From: Cyclobacteriaceae bacterium
GTDB taxonomy: Bacteria; Bacteroidota; Bacteroidia; Cytophagales; Cyclobacteriaceae
Reading direction: 5' to 3'
Assembly: GCA_020436085.1 (NCBI GenBank)
Contig: JAGQYM010000027.1
Span: 1 to 56,924 of the forward strand
DNA length: 56,924 nucleotides
The notes beneath the pieces were generated by a model, which was not told the DNA's origin, searched no databases, and worked only from the letters and a program-made list of their open reading frames with translations. Positions 36,876-45,888 of the stretch are shown here, piece after piece. Each line of letters opens with the position of its first letter. The first letter of the stretch is position 1. The position numbers were made by a program, and so were the translations under genes.

Positions 36876-36929
36876 GTTATAAAAGATTAAGCGTTTTAAA
36901 TTTCAAGTTCAGGAATCATCCTGCCACGC

Positions 36930-36959
36930 TAAATTTATATTTAAAAACTTGATTGGCAA
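36930..36959 (-). promoter_or_regulatory. promoter of the SPFH/zinc-ribbon operon
   Basis: Minus strand: TTG (36957-36959), 19-base spacer, then TAAATTTA (36930-36937), one mismatch from the Bacteroidota box TAnnTTTG. The -7 box lies about 55 bases before the start codon. Confidence 0.5.
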
Positions 36960-37039
36960 ACGAAAAATGCGACCACTCGAGAAGCTTGGAAAGCAAACTT
37001 ATCATAGGCCTCATAGGCCTGTCTTTTTATCAAAAAAAA

Positions 37040-37834
37040 TTAGACCGCAATGGGTGCCTTAATTGACGGATGCGATTGATAGTTGACGATTTCGAAGTCC
37101 TCAAATTGATAATCAAACAAAGTGGATGGCTTTCGCTTGATGTTCAACTGCGGTAAAGGGTAAGGCTCTCGCGACAGCTGAGTTTGAGCTTGTTCAATGT
37201 GATTTGTGTACAAGTGAACGTCTCCGCCTGTCCAAACGAACTCACCTGGATTCAGATCGCATTGCTGTGCCACCATGTGTGTAAGCAATGCATAGGAAGC
37301 TATGTTGAATGGCACACCCAGAAAATAATCAGCACTGCGCTGATACAGCTGGCATGATAACTTACCATCGGCTACATAAAATTGAAAAAGAGCATGACAC
37401 GGAGGCAGCGCCATATTATCAACTTCGGCTGGGTTCCATGCTGATACAATATGTCTTCTTGAATCCGGTTTGTTTTTGATTTGCTCCAACACTTTGCTGA
37501 TCTGATCGATAGACTGTCCGTTTGGCGCTGGCCAACTTCTCCATTGACTTCCGTAAACAGGGCCGAGTTCTCCGTTCTCGTCAGCCCATTCATCCCATAT
37601 CGTTACCCCGTTGTCATTGAGGTATTTAATATTGGTATCGCCATTCAAGAACCAAAGCAGTTCATATATAATGGAGCGAAGGTGAAGTTTTTTGGTGGTG
37701 ACTAATGGAAACCCCTCGTTGAGATCAAACCGCAGCTGTCGGCCAAAGACAGAAAATGTGCCGGTGCCAGTTCTATCGGTCTTTCTGGATCCATTGTCCA
37801 GAATATCCTTCATTAAATCGAGGTATTGCTTCAT
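37040..37834 (-). CDS. thyA: thymidylate synthase
   Basis: The 264-residue enzyme is exactly the length of E. coli ThyA. It methylates dUMP to dTMP with methylene-tetrahydrofolate. Catalytic Cys146 lies in [11 protein letters not shown]. Other signatures are [11 protein letters not shown] near residue 21, the phosphate arginine pair in [12 protein letters not shown], the [20 protein letters not shown] block and the C-terminal IKAPIAV that closes over the ligand. No folA gene follows. It has the best promoter in the window. Confidence 0.97.
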   Translation of the reverse strand: MKQYLDLMKDILDNGSRKTDRTGTGTFSVFGRQLRFDLNEGFPLVTTKKLHLRSIIYELLWFLNGDTNIKYLNDNGVTIWDEWADENGELGPVYGSQWRSWPAPNGQSIDQISKVLEQIKNKPDSRRHIVSAWNPAEVDNMALPPCHALFQFYVADGKLSCQLYQRSADYFLGVPFNIASYALLTHMVAQQCDLNPGEFVWTGGDVHLYTNHIEQAQTQLSREPYPLPQLNIKRKPSTLFDYQFEDFEIVNYQSHPSIKAPIAV

Positions 37835-37851
37835 TAGGTGTATCGGTTATG

Positions 37852-37882
37852 CAAATATAATCGATGCTGACCCAAGGCTCAA
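37852..37882 (-). promoter_or_regulatory. promoter of thyA (TTG-N20-TATATTTG)
   Basis: Minus strand: TTG at 37880-37882, 20-base spacer, TATATTTG at 37852-37859, an exact match to the Bacteroidota consensus. The start codon is 17 bases below the -7 box, so the leader should be very short. Confidence 0.75.
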
Positions 37883-37909
37883 TCCATCATACGATATAAT
37901 CCTGATCAT

Positions 37910-37941
37910 AAAAAAAACCTCCCCTGCTTTCGCAAGGGAGG
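37910..37941 (-). terminator. terminator after the lipoprotein gene
   Basis: Stem CCTCCC / GGGAGG (37918-37923 with 37936-37941), followed on the minus strand by a run of T residues. It closes the lipoprotein unit and separates it from thyA. Confidence 0.88.
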
Positions 37942-37971
37942 CTTTACCCAACCCCTCAATCCATCACAACC

Positions 37972-38856
37972 TTAAACATCCCCTCTCACCTCAACATCTC
38001 TCGTTTCTCCATCCGAAGTGATCGTCACGATCCTATCACAATCTCCATCACCATAATCTATCGTCAGTTGACGATTTTCTGTGGTCAACACTTTCACACC
38101 TTGAACCGCCATGAACACTCTGTTAATAACCGCGCACTCTCTTTTGTACACTAACGTCTCCACAATCTCCATAGTATATGACACGCCATTTCTATTTGTA
38201 CCGCTCGCTGAACCATCTACGTGCCATTCATCATTGATGGGATTGGCTGCCCTCACCCATTCGCGGGTACGATCAGACTCTCTTGTGGCAAAAGTTTCGT
38301 CAGGCCAGGTCACTTTTCCACCCTCCAGCACGATATTAAACTTCGGATTAGATTCAAGACTCTCGCTGAGGTTAGTCACCGTACGTGTGCCCTCTATCGC
38401 GATATCGTTGATGGTGTATTCCTCCAGTGCAGTGACAATCTGAGATCCAGGAAAGAATCTTCTGCCATCATAGGTGATGATGATCTTACCTGTTCTAACA
38501 TTTCCTCTTTTATCCTCGCAACCATCACCAAAATCAATGGTGATCGTACCCTTTGGATGCTCTGGCGTACTATCATCCGCTACCACGATTTCGACAGTGG
38601 CACAGTCGAAGCGCTTGTCGTTGATATTGATCTTTCGACCGGCAGAACCTGCTTTTCCACCCGTACTCGTGGCGTCATCGCTTGCCACTGCAAGAATTGA
38701 AAGGTCATCCACTTCCTCAAAATAGGCATCAGTGGTGGCTTCATTCTCTACTACAGTTTCGTCATTTGCAGAGATTTTTACATCGTTTTCGCTACATGAG
38801 AACAGAAGTACTAAAGCAAACAATAAACCCCACGCTACATTTCTCGTTGTTTTCAT
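37972..38856 (-). CDS. conserved hypothetical lipoprotein
   Basis: 294 residues from the ATG at 38856. The longer frame adds 15 codons that would spoil the signal peptide. The lipoprotein signal (ARG-rich start, LLFALVLLFSC) gives a lipidated Cys followed by SEND. An acidic, low-complexity region follows. Two homologous segments are visible: one with KGTITIDFGDGCEDKRGNVRTG around residue 105 and one near the C-terminus with LTIDYGDGDCDRIVTI. Repeated GDG-C motifs may bind metal, but I know no function. Proteins of this type are frequent in Bacteroidota. It is transcribed away from the DUF4159 gene. Confidence 0.8.
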   Translation of the reverse strand: MKTTRNVAWGLLFALVLLFSCSENDVKISANDETVVENEATTDAYFEEVDDLSILAVASDDATSTGGKAGSAGRKININDKRFDCATVEIVVADDSTPEHPKGTITIDFGDGCEDKRGNVRTGKIIITYDGRRFFPGSQIVTALEEYTINDIAIEGTRTVTNLSESLESNPKFNIVLEGGKVTWPDETFATRESDRTREWVRAANPINDEWHVDGSASGTNRNGVSYTMEIVETLVYKRECAVINRVFMAVQGVKVLTTENRQLTIDYGDGDCDRIVTITSDGETRDVEVRGDV

Positions 38857-38879
38857 ATACAATAGAATTGATAAGTTTG
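38847..38879 (+). promoter_or_regulatory. promoter of the DUF4159 gene
   Basis: TTG at 38847-38849, 22-base spacer, TAAGTTTG at 38872-38879 (exact TAnnTTTG). The spacer is slightly long. The start codon lies 43 bases below the -7 box. Confidence 0.55.
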
Positions 38880-38922
38880 TTATAAACCTTAGAGGAACCA
38901 CTATCGAAAAGGTTTAACTGGC

Positions 38923-39621
38923 ATGAAAAAAATATCTAAATCATTGAAAATCAGATTGTCCCCACGGGCACTTCCCTTCCTTATAGCCATAACACTTGTT
39001 TGTCTGGCCACCCTTACTTCAAACGCTCAAATAAAAATCGCGAAACTGAAATATAACGGTGGTGGTGACTGGTACGCCAACAAAACCGCTCTACCTAACC
39101 TCATTGAATTCTGCAACCGTGAACTAGGAATGAATCTCAATCCAGATGAAAACAATGTAGAAGTGGGTAGCCCTGATCTATTCTCGTACCCCTATGTGTA
39201 TATGACTGGTCATGGCAATGTGGTATTTTCACCTGAGGATGCTTCCAATCTCAGGAACTACCTTATCGCGGGTGGCTTTCTACACATCGATGACAACTAT
39301 GGGCTAGATAAGTTTATTAGACTTGAGCTTAAAAAAGTTTTTCCGGAACTGGAATTGGTTGAGATTCCATTCGATCACCCGATCTATCACCAGAAGTTCA
39401 ATTTCAGAAACGGATTACCAAAAATCCACGAGCATGATGGTAAACCTGCTCAAGGACTTGGATTGTTTTACGAAGGACGTTTGATAGTTTTCTATTCCTA
39501 CGAATGTGACCTTGGCAATGGATGGGAAGATCGAAGGATTCACAATGATCCTGAAGCAAAACGCATCGAGGCACTGCAAATGGGTGCCAACATTATTTCG
39601 TTCTGCTTTACAAGCAACTAG
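38923..39621 (+). CDS. DUF4159 family exported protein
   Basis: A 232-residue protein with a somewhat long signal peptide (hydrophobic part ALPFLIAITLVCLATL, cleavage near SNAQ). The mature part matches DUF4159: IAKLKYNGGGDWYANKTALPNL, the YVYMTGHGNVVFSPEDASNL stretch, HIDDNYGLDKF and HEHDGKPAQGLGLFYEGR. DUF4159 folds like a class I glutamine-amidotransferase-type Rossmann domain but lacks the catalytic triad as far as I can see. Function is unknown. In several Bacteroidota it lies near ATPase/VWA genes; here it is alone and ends three bases before the end of the TlpA-like gene on the other strand. Confidence 0.88.
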   Translation: MKKISKSLKIRLSPRALPFLIAITLVCLATLTSNAQIKIAKLKYNGGGDWYANKTALPNLIEFCNRELGMNLNPDENNVEVGSPDLFSYPYVYMTGHGNVVFSPEDASNLRNYLIAGGFLHIDDNYGLDKFIRLELKKVFPELELVEIPFDHPIYHQKFNFRNGLPKIHEHDGKPAQGLGLFYEGRLIVFYSYECDLGNGWEDRRIHNDPEAKRIEALQMGANIISFCFTSN

Positions 39622-39624
39622 TAT

Positions 39625-40752
39625 CTACCCTTTATCAAAGATTTCAGCAAGCTTCTTTTGAAGTCCAGAGCCGCGGAGGTTCTTGGCGATAATCACTCCG
39701 TTCGGATCCAGGAGAATGGAGAATGGGATTGCCGTAATATTATAGTCTGCTGCTGCCTGTGACTCAAAATATTTGAGATCAGATACATGAGTCCAAACTA
39801 ATCCATCTTCCTGAATCGCCTGAAGCCAATCCTGTTTATTACGATCCAGTGAAACACCAAACACTTCAAAGCCCTGATCGTTATACTTGTGATACATCTG
39901 CACCACGTTTGGATTCTCTTTGCGGCATGGTCCACACCACTTCGCCCAAAAATCTACAAGTACATATTTTCCTCGCAGCGAAGACAATGGTACTACGGTG
40001 CCTTCGGGATTTGGAAGGGCTATCTCTGGAGCTGGTTGACCAACGGCTAGCACCTTCATCTTTTCAACTATGGCAATAAATTCTTTTGCGACTGCGTAGT
40101 CGGGCCACTCTTTCTTCAGCATGTCTGCTACATGAAGGTATAAATCAAAATGCTTGTCGCGGTCCACGAGATTGGCGGAGCTCAGCAAATTGATAACAGC
40201 TACTGAAGGACCTTGTTCTCTTAGCAGTGTAGCAACTTTGTCGGTACCTTGCTCATACAACTCCATATATTCTTCCTGCAGGGCTTCCATTGTAGCAAAG
40301 TCGTTTGCCATTCGAGCTTCATTGAATTTTACATTGATATCGGCCATTTGCGGATTGCTTTGTGCCTCATTCATCAAGGCCTGCACTTTACTTACCAAAT
40401 CCATGTCGGGAGAGCCTTTGATCTCTACGAACCCGTTGGGTGCATTCCCATCAACATTGATTTCAATGTCACTCTTATTCAAGATGAAATCGACAAACTG
40501 CATTCCGTAAAAATTCAGGCGATAGTAACCTGGCTCTTCAATTCTTACCTTTTGTTCGAAGCTGTAATCTTTGTTTAGTTCGATGATCTGCGGTTGAGAC
40601 TCTGCGTCAGCATTATTGCCAAGTTTCTCGAATTTAATTTCTCCGCTCTGAGGAAAGCCAACCTTTCCACGCAATGTAACTTGCCAGCCTTTTTCCGGTT
40701 CGCAACTTGCTCCTATCAAAACAACGAGTGCCAGTATCAAGCTTCGTCTCAT
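39625..40752 (-). CDS. TlpA-family thiol-disulfide lipoprotein with DUF4369
   Basis: A 375-residue predicted lipoprotein: the signal ALVVLIGASC places the lipid Cys at 17. Residues 25-120 are a DUF4369 beta domain (WQVTLRGKVGFPQSGEIKFE), then a helical region (120-235). A thioredoxin-like domain from 240 to the end has the active site WCGPC (Cys273 and Cys276) and the cis-proline segment TAIPFSILLD. Such proteins reduce disulfides in the periplasm, for example during cytochrome maturation. It overlaps the gatB stop by four bases (ATGA), so it is the last gene of the alaS-gatB run, though no functional link is known. Confidence 0.9.
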   Translation of the reverse strand: MRRSLILALVVLIGASCEPEKGWQVTLRGKVGFPQSGEIKFEKLGNNADAESQPQIIELNKDYSFEQKVRIEEPGYYRLNFYGMQFVDFILNKSDIEINVDGNAPNGFVEIKGSPDMDLVSKVQALMNEAQSNPQMADINVKFNEARMANDFATMEALQEEYMELYEQGTDKVATLLREQGPSVAVINLLSSANLVDRDKHFDLYLHVADMLKKEWPDYAVAKEFIAIVEKMKVLAVGQPAPEIALPNPEGTVVPLSSLRGKYVLVDFWAKWCGPCRKENPNVVQMYHKYNDQGFEVFGVSLDRNKQDWLQAIQEDGLVWTHVSDLKYFESQAAADYNITAIPFSILLDPNGVIIAKNLRGSGLQKKLAEIFDKG

Positions 40753-42209
40753 ATCTCTGTGAGTTTTTTTATTAGTAGTCCGTTAGTCAGTTTAGGATCT
40801 GCCTTTCCTTTTGTCCTCTTCATCACCTCTCCCATGAACATGGAGATCAGCCCCTTTTTACCTTTTTTATACTCTGTCACCTTTGCTGGAAAGTTACTCA
40901 ATACTTCCTCAACAATCTGAGCGATTGAATCTTCGTCTGAATCCTGTAACAAATCCAGGGAGGCTGCAAGTTCCATTGGCATGGCAGTTGGGTCGGCTAT
41001 CATCGCTGGCAACAATTTTTGGGAAGCGGCTGTAAAACTTATTTTTCCTGACTCCACAAGTATAATCACGTTGGCCATTGTTTCCGGCCGTAGAGAAAAT
41101 CGATCTATGGTTAAGCTATTGTCATTGAGAAAAGATTTGATCGGCCCCATCAACCAATTTGATATGGCCTTAAAAGAACTGCAGTGCTTGGCGACTTCCT
41201 CAAAATACAATACGGTCTCTCTGTCTTCAGTCAGCACCTGGGCATCGTATGTGGGAAGCTGATACTCGTGAATCAGTTTTGCTTCCAACTCCTCGGGTAA
41301 TGCAGGCATTCCCGACTTGATTTCATTCAGCCATTCTTCAGAAACAATCAGTGGGCTGAGATCGGGATCAGGAAAGTATCTGTAGTCATTAAGTTCTTCC
41401 TTCGTGCGCATACCGTTTGTTTTGCCGGTATTCATATCAAACGTGCGCGTCTCGGAAGAAATGGTTCTTCCTTCCTCTAACTCGGTGATTTGTCTTTCTA
41501 TTTCAAATTCAATTGCGCGTTGCACATTGCGAATGGAGTTCATGTTCTTCACCTCCACTTTTTTACCCAGGGTGGTCGCTCCTTTCAACATCACCGAAAT
41601 ATTCGCATCGCATCTGAGGGAGCCTTCCTCCATGTTGCCATCACAAATCTGAAGGTAACGAACAATCTTTCTGACTTCGCTTAACAGCGCTCCTGCCTCT
41701 TCCGAGCTGCGAACGACTGGCTCTGTTACAATTTCAATCAGGGGCACACCTGCGCGGTTAAGATCAACCCAGGTGTAGGGTTGATCATCCACGTGAATTG
41801 ATTTACCTGCATCCTCTTCGATGTGAATGCGGTTTAGTTTCACTTTGATGTCTTTCTCCTGGATGGTACTCACCTTGATGTATCCCCCGACACAGATGGG
41901 TGTGCGATCTTGTGTGAGTTGATAGCCTTTGGGAAGATCAGGATAGAAATAATTTTTGCGGTCGAAGATTTGATAACGTGATATATCGCTGTGGCAGGCC
42001 AAGCCCATTTTTATGGCATGCTCCACCACTTGCTTGTTTAGTTTTGGAAGCGTTCCCGGATGCGCAAGGGTGATCACTCCGACCTGAGAGTTTGCCTCAG
42101 CGCCAAAAGCGGTAGAGTCTGATGAATAGATTTTGCTTGAGGTCAGAAGTTGTGCGTGGACTTCCAGACCGATAACTGGTTGATACTTGTCGCGGGTTGC
42201 GCTATCCAT
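40749..42209 (-). CDS. gatB: Asp-tRNA(Asn)/Glu-tRNA(Gln) amidotransferase subunit B
   Basis: 486 residues from the ATG at 42209 (an ATG three codons upstream is equally possible). It shows the GatB signature: QPVIGLEVHAQL, the FYPDLPKGYQLTQ and RIHIEEDAGKSIH segments, DLNRAGVPLIEIVTEP and GSLRCDANISV. The C-terminal YqeY-like tail (EVLSNFPAKVTEYKKGKKGLISMFMGEVM) binds tRNA. GatB activates mischarged Glu-tRNA(Gln) or Asp-tRNA(Asn) for amidation by GatA, which is not in the window. It overlaps the alaS end by a few bases, so the two synthetase-related genes are coupled. Confidence 0.95.
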   Translation of the reverse strand: MDSATRDKYQPVIGLEVHAQLLTSSKIYSSDSTAFGAEANSQVGVITLAHPGTLPKLNKQVVEHAIKMGLACHSDISRYQIFDRKNYFYPDLPKGYQLTQDRTPICVGGYIKVSTIQEKDIKVKLNRIHIEEDAGKSIHVDDQPYTWVDLNRAGVPLIEIVTEPVVRSSEEAGALLSEVRKIVRYLQICDGNMEEGSLRCDANISVMLKGATTLGKKVEVKNMNSIRNVQRAIEFEIERQITELEEGRTISSETRTFDMNTGKTNGMRTKEELNDYRYFPDPDLSPLIVSEEWLNEIKSGMPALPEELEAKLIHEYQLPTYDAQVLTEDRETVLYFEEVAKHCSSFKAISNWLMGPIKSFLNDNSLTIDRFSLRPETMANVIILVESGKISFTAASQKLLPAMIADPTAMPMELAASLDLLQDSDEDSIAQIVEEVLSNFPAKVTEYKKGKKGLISMFMGEVMKRTKGKADPKLTNGLLIKKLTEI

Positions 42210-44826
42210 TGGCGGCAATCATCTCTTTCGCCTTCGATACCACGTTGTCAAGACCTTCAAGGTTCTTCCCGCCAGCTGTGGCAAAGAACGGTTGACCTCC
42301 GCCCCCGCCATTAATTTCCTTCGCAAGGTTCTTCACCATTTCTCCCGCATGGAATTTTTTTGATGCCTCGGTCTTTTCACCCAACATTACAGCCACCTGT
42401 GGTTTTCCGTCCACGTTGGCTGCTAGCACCATAAGCATGTCATCAAACTGATTTCTCAAGGCGTAAGCGATGTGCTTCAGCGCGTCCGCGTTTGGTACTT
42501 CAATTTTTTCGATGATTGTCAACAGACCATTTTGTTTCTGCGCTTTTGATGCCAACTGATCTTTTAAAGTGTTTGCCTGCTGCTGATGAAGTGCTTCAAT
42601 GGATTTCTCCAGTTTGTGTTTTTCTTCCAGCAGGTTCTTTGTAGCCAGAACAAGATCTTTTGGATTTTTGAGCAACGAACGAACTTCCTGAAGAAGGTTC
42701 ATTTCCGAGTTGACATAACTCTCCGCCCCTTCTGCGGTCACAGCCTCAATTCTGCGAACACCTGCTGCCACTGAACTTTCAGATACAATCTTAAATAAAC
42801 CAATCTGGCCTGTGGATGGCACATGTGTTCCTCCGCAAAGTTCGACAGAGTATTTTGGATCGAAGGTGATCACACGCACGAAGTCGCCATACTTTTCACC
42901 GAAGAGTGCCATAGCGCCCATTGATTTTGCCTGCTCTATGGGCACGTTGCGTTTTTCATCCAGTAAAATATTCTCACGAATCTTTTGATTCACGATCTCT
43001 TCAACTTTGATAAGCTCCTCGGGAGTCATCGCTGAGAAGTGCGAAAAGTCGAAACGAAGAATTTTATCGTTTACCAGTGAGCCTCTTTGCTCGACATGAC
43101 TACCAAGTACCTGGCGTAATGCGGCATGTAGCAAGTGGGTGGCGGAGTGGTTATCCATCGTCAGGTAGCGCTTGTGCGCATTAACCTGCAGTTGGAAGTC
43201 AGCATCCAAAACCGAGGGAAGTTTTTCTGTATAGTGAATGATGAGTTCGTTTTCCTTTTTGGTATCGACCACGAAAACTTTTTCATCACCTTGTTGAATA
43301 TGTCCTGTATCGCCAACCTGTCCTCCACTCTCTGCATAGAAAGGAGTCTTCTCAAAAATCAATTGATATAGTTCCTTATTCTTTTGTTTCACGCTTCGGT
43401 AGCGAAGAAGTCGGCTTGTGATGTTTAGATTTTCATAGCCAACAAATTCAGGCTTCTCGCCATCGGCCACGGATATCCAATCACCAGTCTCTTTAACGGC
43501 ATCCGCTTTTGATCGCGCCTTTTGCTTTTCCATCTCGGTTTGGAAGCCTTGCTCGTCTACCGACAAGCCCTTCTCTCTCGCGATCAGCGATGTCAAATCA
43601 AAAGGAAACCCGAATGTATCGTAAAGCTCGAATGCCAGTTCACCAGAAATCACTTTTCCTTTGAGTTCACCTTGAATAGTTTCAATTCTCTTGAGTCCTT
43701 TCTCAAGCGTCCTCAAAAATCCCTGCTCCTCCTCTACGATCACTCTCGTTACGTACTCTTGTTGCTGCTTCAGTTCCGGGAATACCTCTTTCATCTGATC
43801 TGCCAACAAGGGCACGAGTCGATAGATAAAGGGCTCTTTAAAGTCGAGATATGAAAAGCCATAACGAACTGCTCTTCTCAATATCCTTCTGATCACATAT
43901 CCTGCACCCGTGTTGGATGGAAGTTGTCCATCGGAAATGGCAAACGCAACAGCGCGTACGTGATCTGCTACTACACGTATGGCAATGTCTTTCTTTTCAT
44001 CAGCGCCATATTTTGTTCCCGCTTCGGCTGCTATGAAGTCCATCAAAGGAGTGAACACATCGGTATCGTAGTTCGAAGTCTTGCCTTGAATAGCCATGCA
44101 TAGCCGTTCGAATCCCATGCCGGTGTCTACGTGTTTGTCTGGCAGGTTCTCCAGTTTACCAGACTTGAGCCGATTGAATTGAATGAATACGAGATTCCAG
44201 ATTTCGATTACCTGAGGGTGGTCTTTATTGACTAGTTCTTTTCCTGGCACTTTCTTCACTTCTGCTTCTGGTCTCAGGTCGATGTGAATTTCAGAGCAAG
44301 GTCCGCATGGTCCTGTATCTCCCATCTCCCAGAAGTTATCTTTTTTACTTCCGTAAATGATTCGCTCTTCCCCGATGACAGGTTTCCACAATTCGATTGC
44401 TTCTTCGTCAACCGGCAGGCTCTCTGACTTGTCTCCACCGAATACTGTTGCATAAAGTCTGTCCTTCGGGAGCTTGTACTCTTCGGTCAACAATTCCCAC
44501 GCCCAGGCGATGGCCTCCTTCTTGAAGTAATCTCCGAAAGACCAGTTGCCGAGCATCTCGAACATGGTGTGGTGATATGTATCGAAACCAACATCTTCAA
44601 GGTCGTTGTGTTTCCCGCTCACTCTCAGGCACTTTTGGGTGTCGGCTACCCGCTTGCTTTTCGGTACCGAATTACCCAAAAAGTAGTCCTTAAACTGGAC
44701 CATGCCCGAGTTTGTAAACAATAAAGAGGGGTCATTTTTAAGTACTAAGGGGGCCGATGGGACTATCAAATGTGCCTTTTTTTCGAAAAAATCGAGGAAT
44801 TTTCGCCTTATCGTGCCGGAATCCAT
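42202..44826 (-). CDS. alaS: alanyl-tRNA synthetase
   Basis: A 874-residue class II synthetase of the usual length. The N-terminal catalytic core has LDFFEKKAHLIVPSAPLV, NSGMVQFKDYFLG and motif 2 around DDVGFDTYHHTMFEMLGNWSFGDYFK. The editing domain has the zinc site NHSATHLLHAALR with CGGTHVPSTG, and the C-Ala domain ends in NGGGGGQPFFATAGG. It charges tRNA(Ala) and clears mischarged Ser and Gly. It is the first gene of a run with gatB and the TlpA-like gene. Confidence 0.97.
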   Translation of the reverse strand: MDSGTIRRKFLDFFEKKAHLIVPSAPLVLKNDPSLLFTNSGMVQFKDYFLGNSVPKSKRVADTQKCLRVSGKHNDLEDVGFDTYHHTMFEMLGNWSFGDYFKKEAIAWAWELLTEEYKLPKDRLYATVFGGDKSESLPVDEEAIELWKPVIGEERIIYGSKKDNFWEMGDTGPCGPCSEIHIDLRPEAEVKKVPGKELVNKDHPQVIEIWNLVFIQFNRLKSGKLENLPDKHVDTGMGFERLCMAIQGKTSNYDTDVFTPLMDFIAAEAGTKYGADEKKDIAIRVVADHVRAVAFAISDGQLPSNTGAGYVIRRILRRAVRYGFSYLDFKEPFIYRLVPLLADQMKEVFPELKQQQEYVTRVIVEEEQGFLRTLEKGLKRIETIQGELKGKVISGELAFELYDTFGFPFDLTSLIAREKGLSVDEQGFQTEMEKQKARSKADAVKETGDWISVADGEKPEFVGYENLNITSRLLRYRSVKQKNKELYQLIFEKTPFYAESGGQVGDTGHIQQGDEKVFVVDTKKENELIIHYTEKLPSVLDADFQLQVNAHKRYLTMDNHSATHLLHAALRQVLGSHVEQRGSLVNDKILRFDFSHFSAMTPEELIKVEEIVNQKIRENILLDEKRNVPIEQAKSMGAMALFGEKYGDFVRVITFDPKYSVELCGGTHVPSTGQIGLFKIVSESSVAAGVRRIEAVTAEGAESYVNSEMNLLQEVRSLLKNPKDLVLATKNLLEEKHKLEKSIEALHQQQANTLKDQLASKAQKQNGLLTIIEKIEVPNADALKHIAYALRNQFDDMLMVLAANVDGKPQVAVMLGEKTEASKKFHAGEMVKNLAKEINGGGGGQPFFATAGGKNLEGLDNVVSKAKEMIAANG

Positions 44827-44891
44827 CTATGCCTTAGGTTTTAGGTCTTTTACTACTTCAAATTTTGGCTATATTGTGCGCCTTAAACCGG

Positions 44892-44899
44892 CAAATTTA
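44892..44899 (-). promoter_or_regulatory. Bacteroidota -7 box (TAAATTTG) for alaS
   Basis: Exact TAnnTTTG on the minus strand, 66 bases before the alaS start; no TTG at -33 spacing. It lies within the 93-base divergent gap shared with the first M23 gene. Confidence 0.45.
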
Positions 44900-44919
44900 G
44901 CAGGAATCACACGATTTAT

Positions 44920-45888
44920 ATGCCGAAAAAGAAATATTACTACGACCAGAAAACATTACGATTTGAGCGAAAAAAAATATCAGTGACGAAGGTCGTTAGC
45001 TACGGCTTTGGCTATTTGTCATTCGGTGTTTTGTTTTTCGTTGGATTGTTGGTGCTACAGAACTATGTAGTAGAAACTCCTTTGGAAGCCAAGTTGCGTC
45101 AGGAAAACAACGCCTTGCAAACTCACAAGGAGATTCTGAATGACCGCCTACAAACTGCAAGCGTACAACTGGCTACGCTCCAGAATAAAGACAACGAGCT
45201 TTACAAGAAGATATTCGAGATTCCCAGGTCAGAGACTTCTGCTTCTTTCACTGGTAATGAAGAGATACTTACTGCCTCCTCCCCGGTTTTTATGGGATGG
45301 ACTGAAAGACTAACGAGCAAATTCGTTACGATTGCTAAGAAAGCGCAAAGCAGCAATGACTTTTTCCGTTTGACAACCAGTGTTAGCAAGTCAGACTGGA
45401 ATAAGCTACAGTCGACACCAGTGTTGCAACCTGTTGAAAGCTTTGATGTGAGTCAGTTGGTATCTGGCTACGGGATAAGAATCAATCCATTTCATAAAGG
45501 AAAGTATCACCATGACGGAGTGGACATCGCGGCACCAAGAGGTGCAAGCGTGGTGGCCGCGGGACCTGGTAAAGTTCTTTCTGTAAAGAAGAGCGACCTG
45601 CTGGCTGGCTTTGGAAATTATGTGGAAGTAGACCATGGATATGGATATGTGACGCGTTACGCGCATATGGATGACATATCTGTCAGGGTTGGTGAAAAAG
45701 TATTGAAAGGATTTAAGTTAGGAACAGTTGGATCAAGCGGTGGATCTATCGCACCTCATGTACACTACGAGGTATCGATCAGTGGAACGAACGTTGATCC
45801 ATTACAATATCTGGTGCAGGGGTTGAATAGTGATGCTTACGCGAAGCTTTTTATTGCAAGCAAAAAAATCAACCAATCCCTAGATTGA
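44920..45888 (+). CDS. membrane-anchored M23 peptidase (LytM-like), first of a tandem pair
   Basis: A 322-residue protein. Basic N-terminus (MPKKKYYYDQKTLRFERKK), one membrane helix (about 30-47), a coiled-coil region with LRQENNALQTHKEILNDRLQT, then the M23 domain (about 165-300). Zinc ligands are visible: His198 and Asp202 in HHDGVDIAAPRG, and His280 and His282 in HVHYEV. It should cleave peptide cross-links in the cell wall from the periplasmic side or act as an amidase activator. The N-terminal motif YYYDQKT is matched by YVYNTKT in the next gene, so the two are paralogues. Confidence 0.92.
   Translation: MPKKKYYYDQKTLRFERKKISVTKVVSYGFGYLSFGVLFFVGLLVLQNYVVETPLEAKLRQENNALQTHKEILNDRLQTASVQLATLQNKDNELYKKIFEIPRSETSASFTGNEEILTASSPVFMGWTERLTSKFVTIAKKAQSSNDFFRLTTSVSKSDWNKLQSTPVLQPVESFDVSQLVSGYGIRINPFHKGKYHHDGVDIAAPRGASVVAAGPGKVLSVKKSDLLAGFGNYVEVDHGYGYVTRYAHMDDISVRVGEKVLKGFKLGTVGSSGGSIAPHVHYEVSISGTNVDPLQYLVQGLNSDAYAKLFIASKKINQSLD

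Noticed and set aside
37004-37036. Terminator at AGGCCTCATAGGCCT
   Set aside because: The T run is on the plus strand, where no gene ends; it is more likely a chance direct repeat downstream of thyA.
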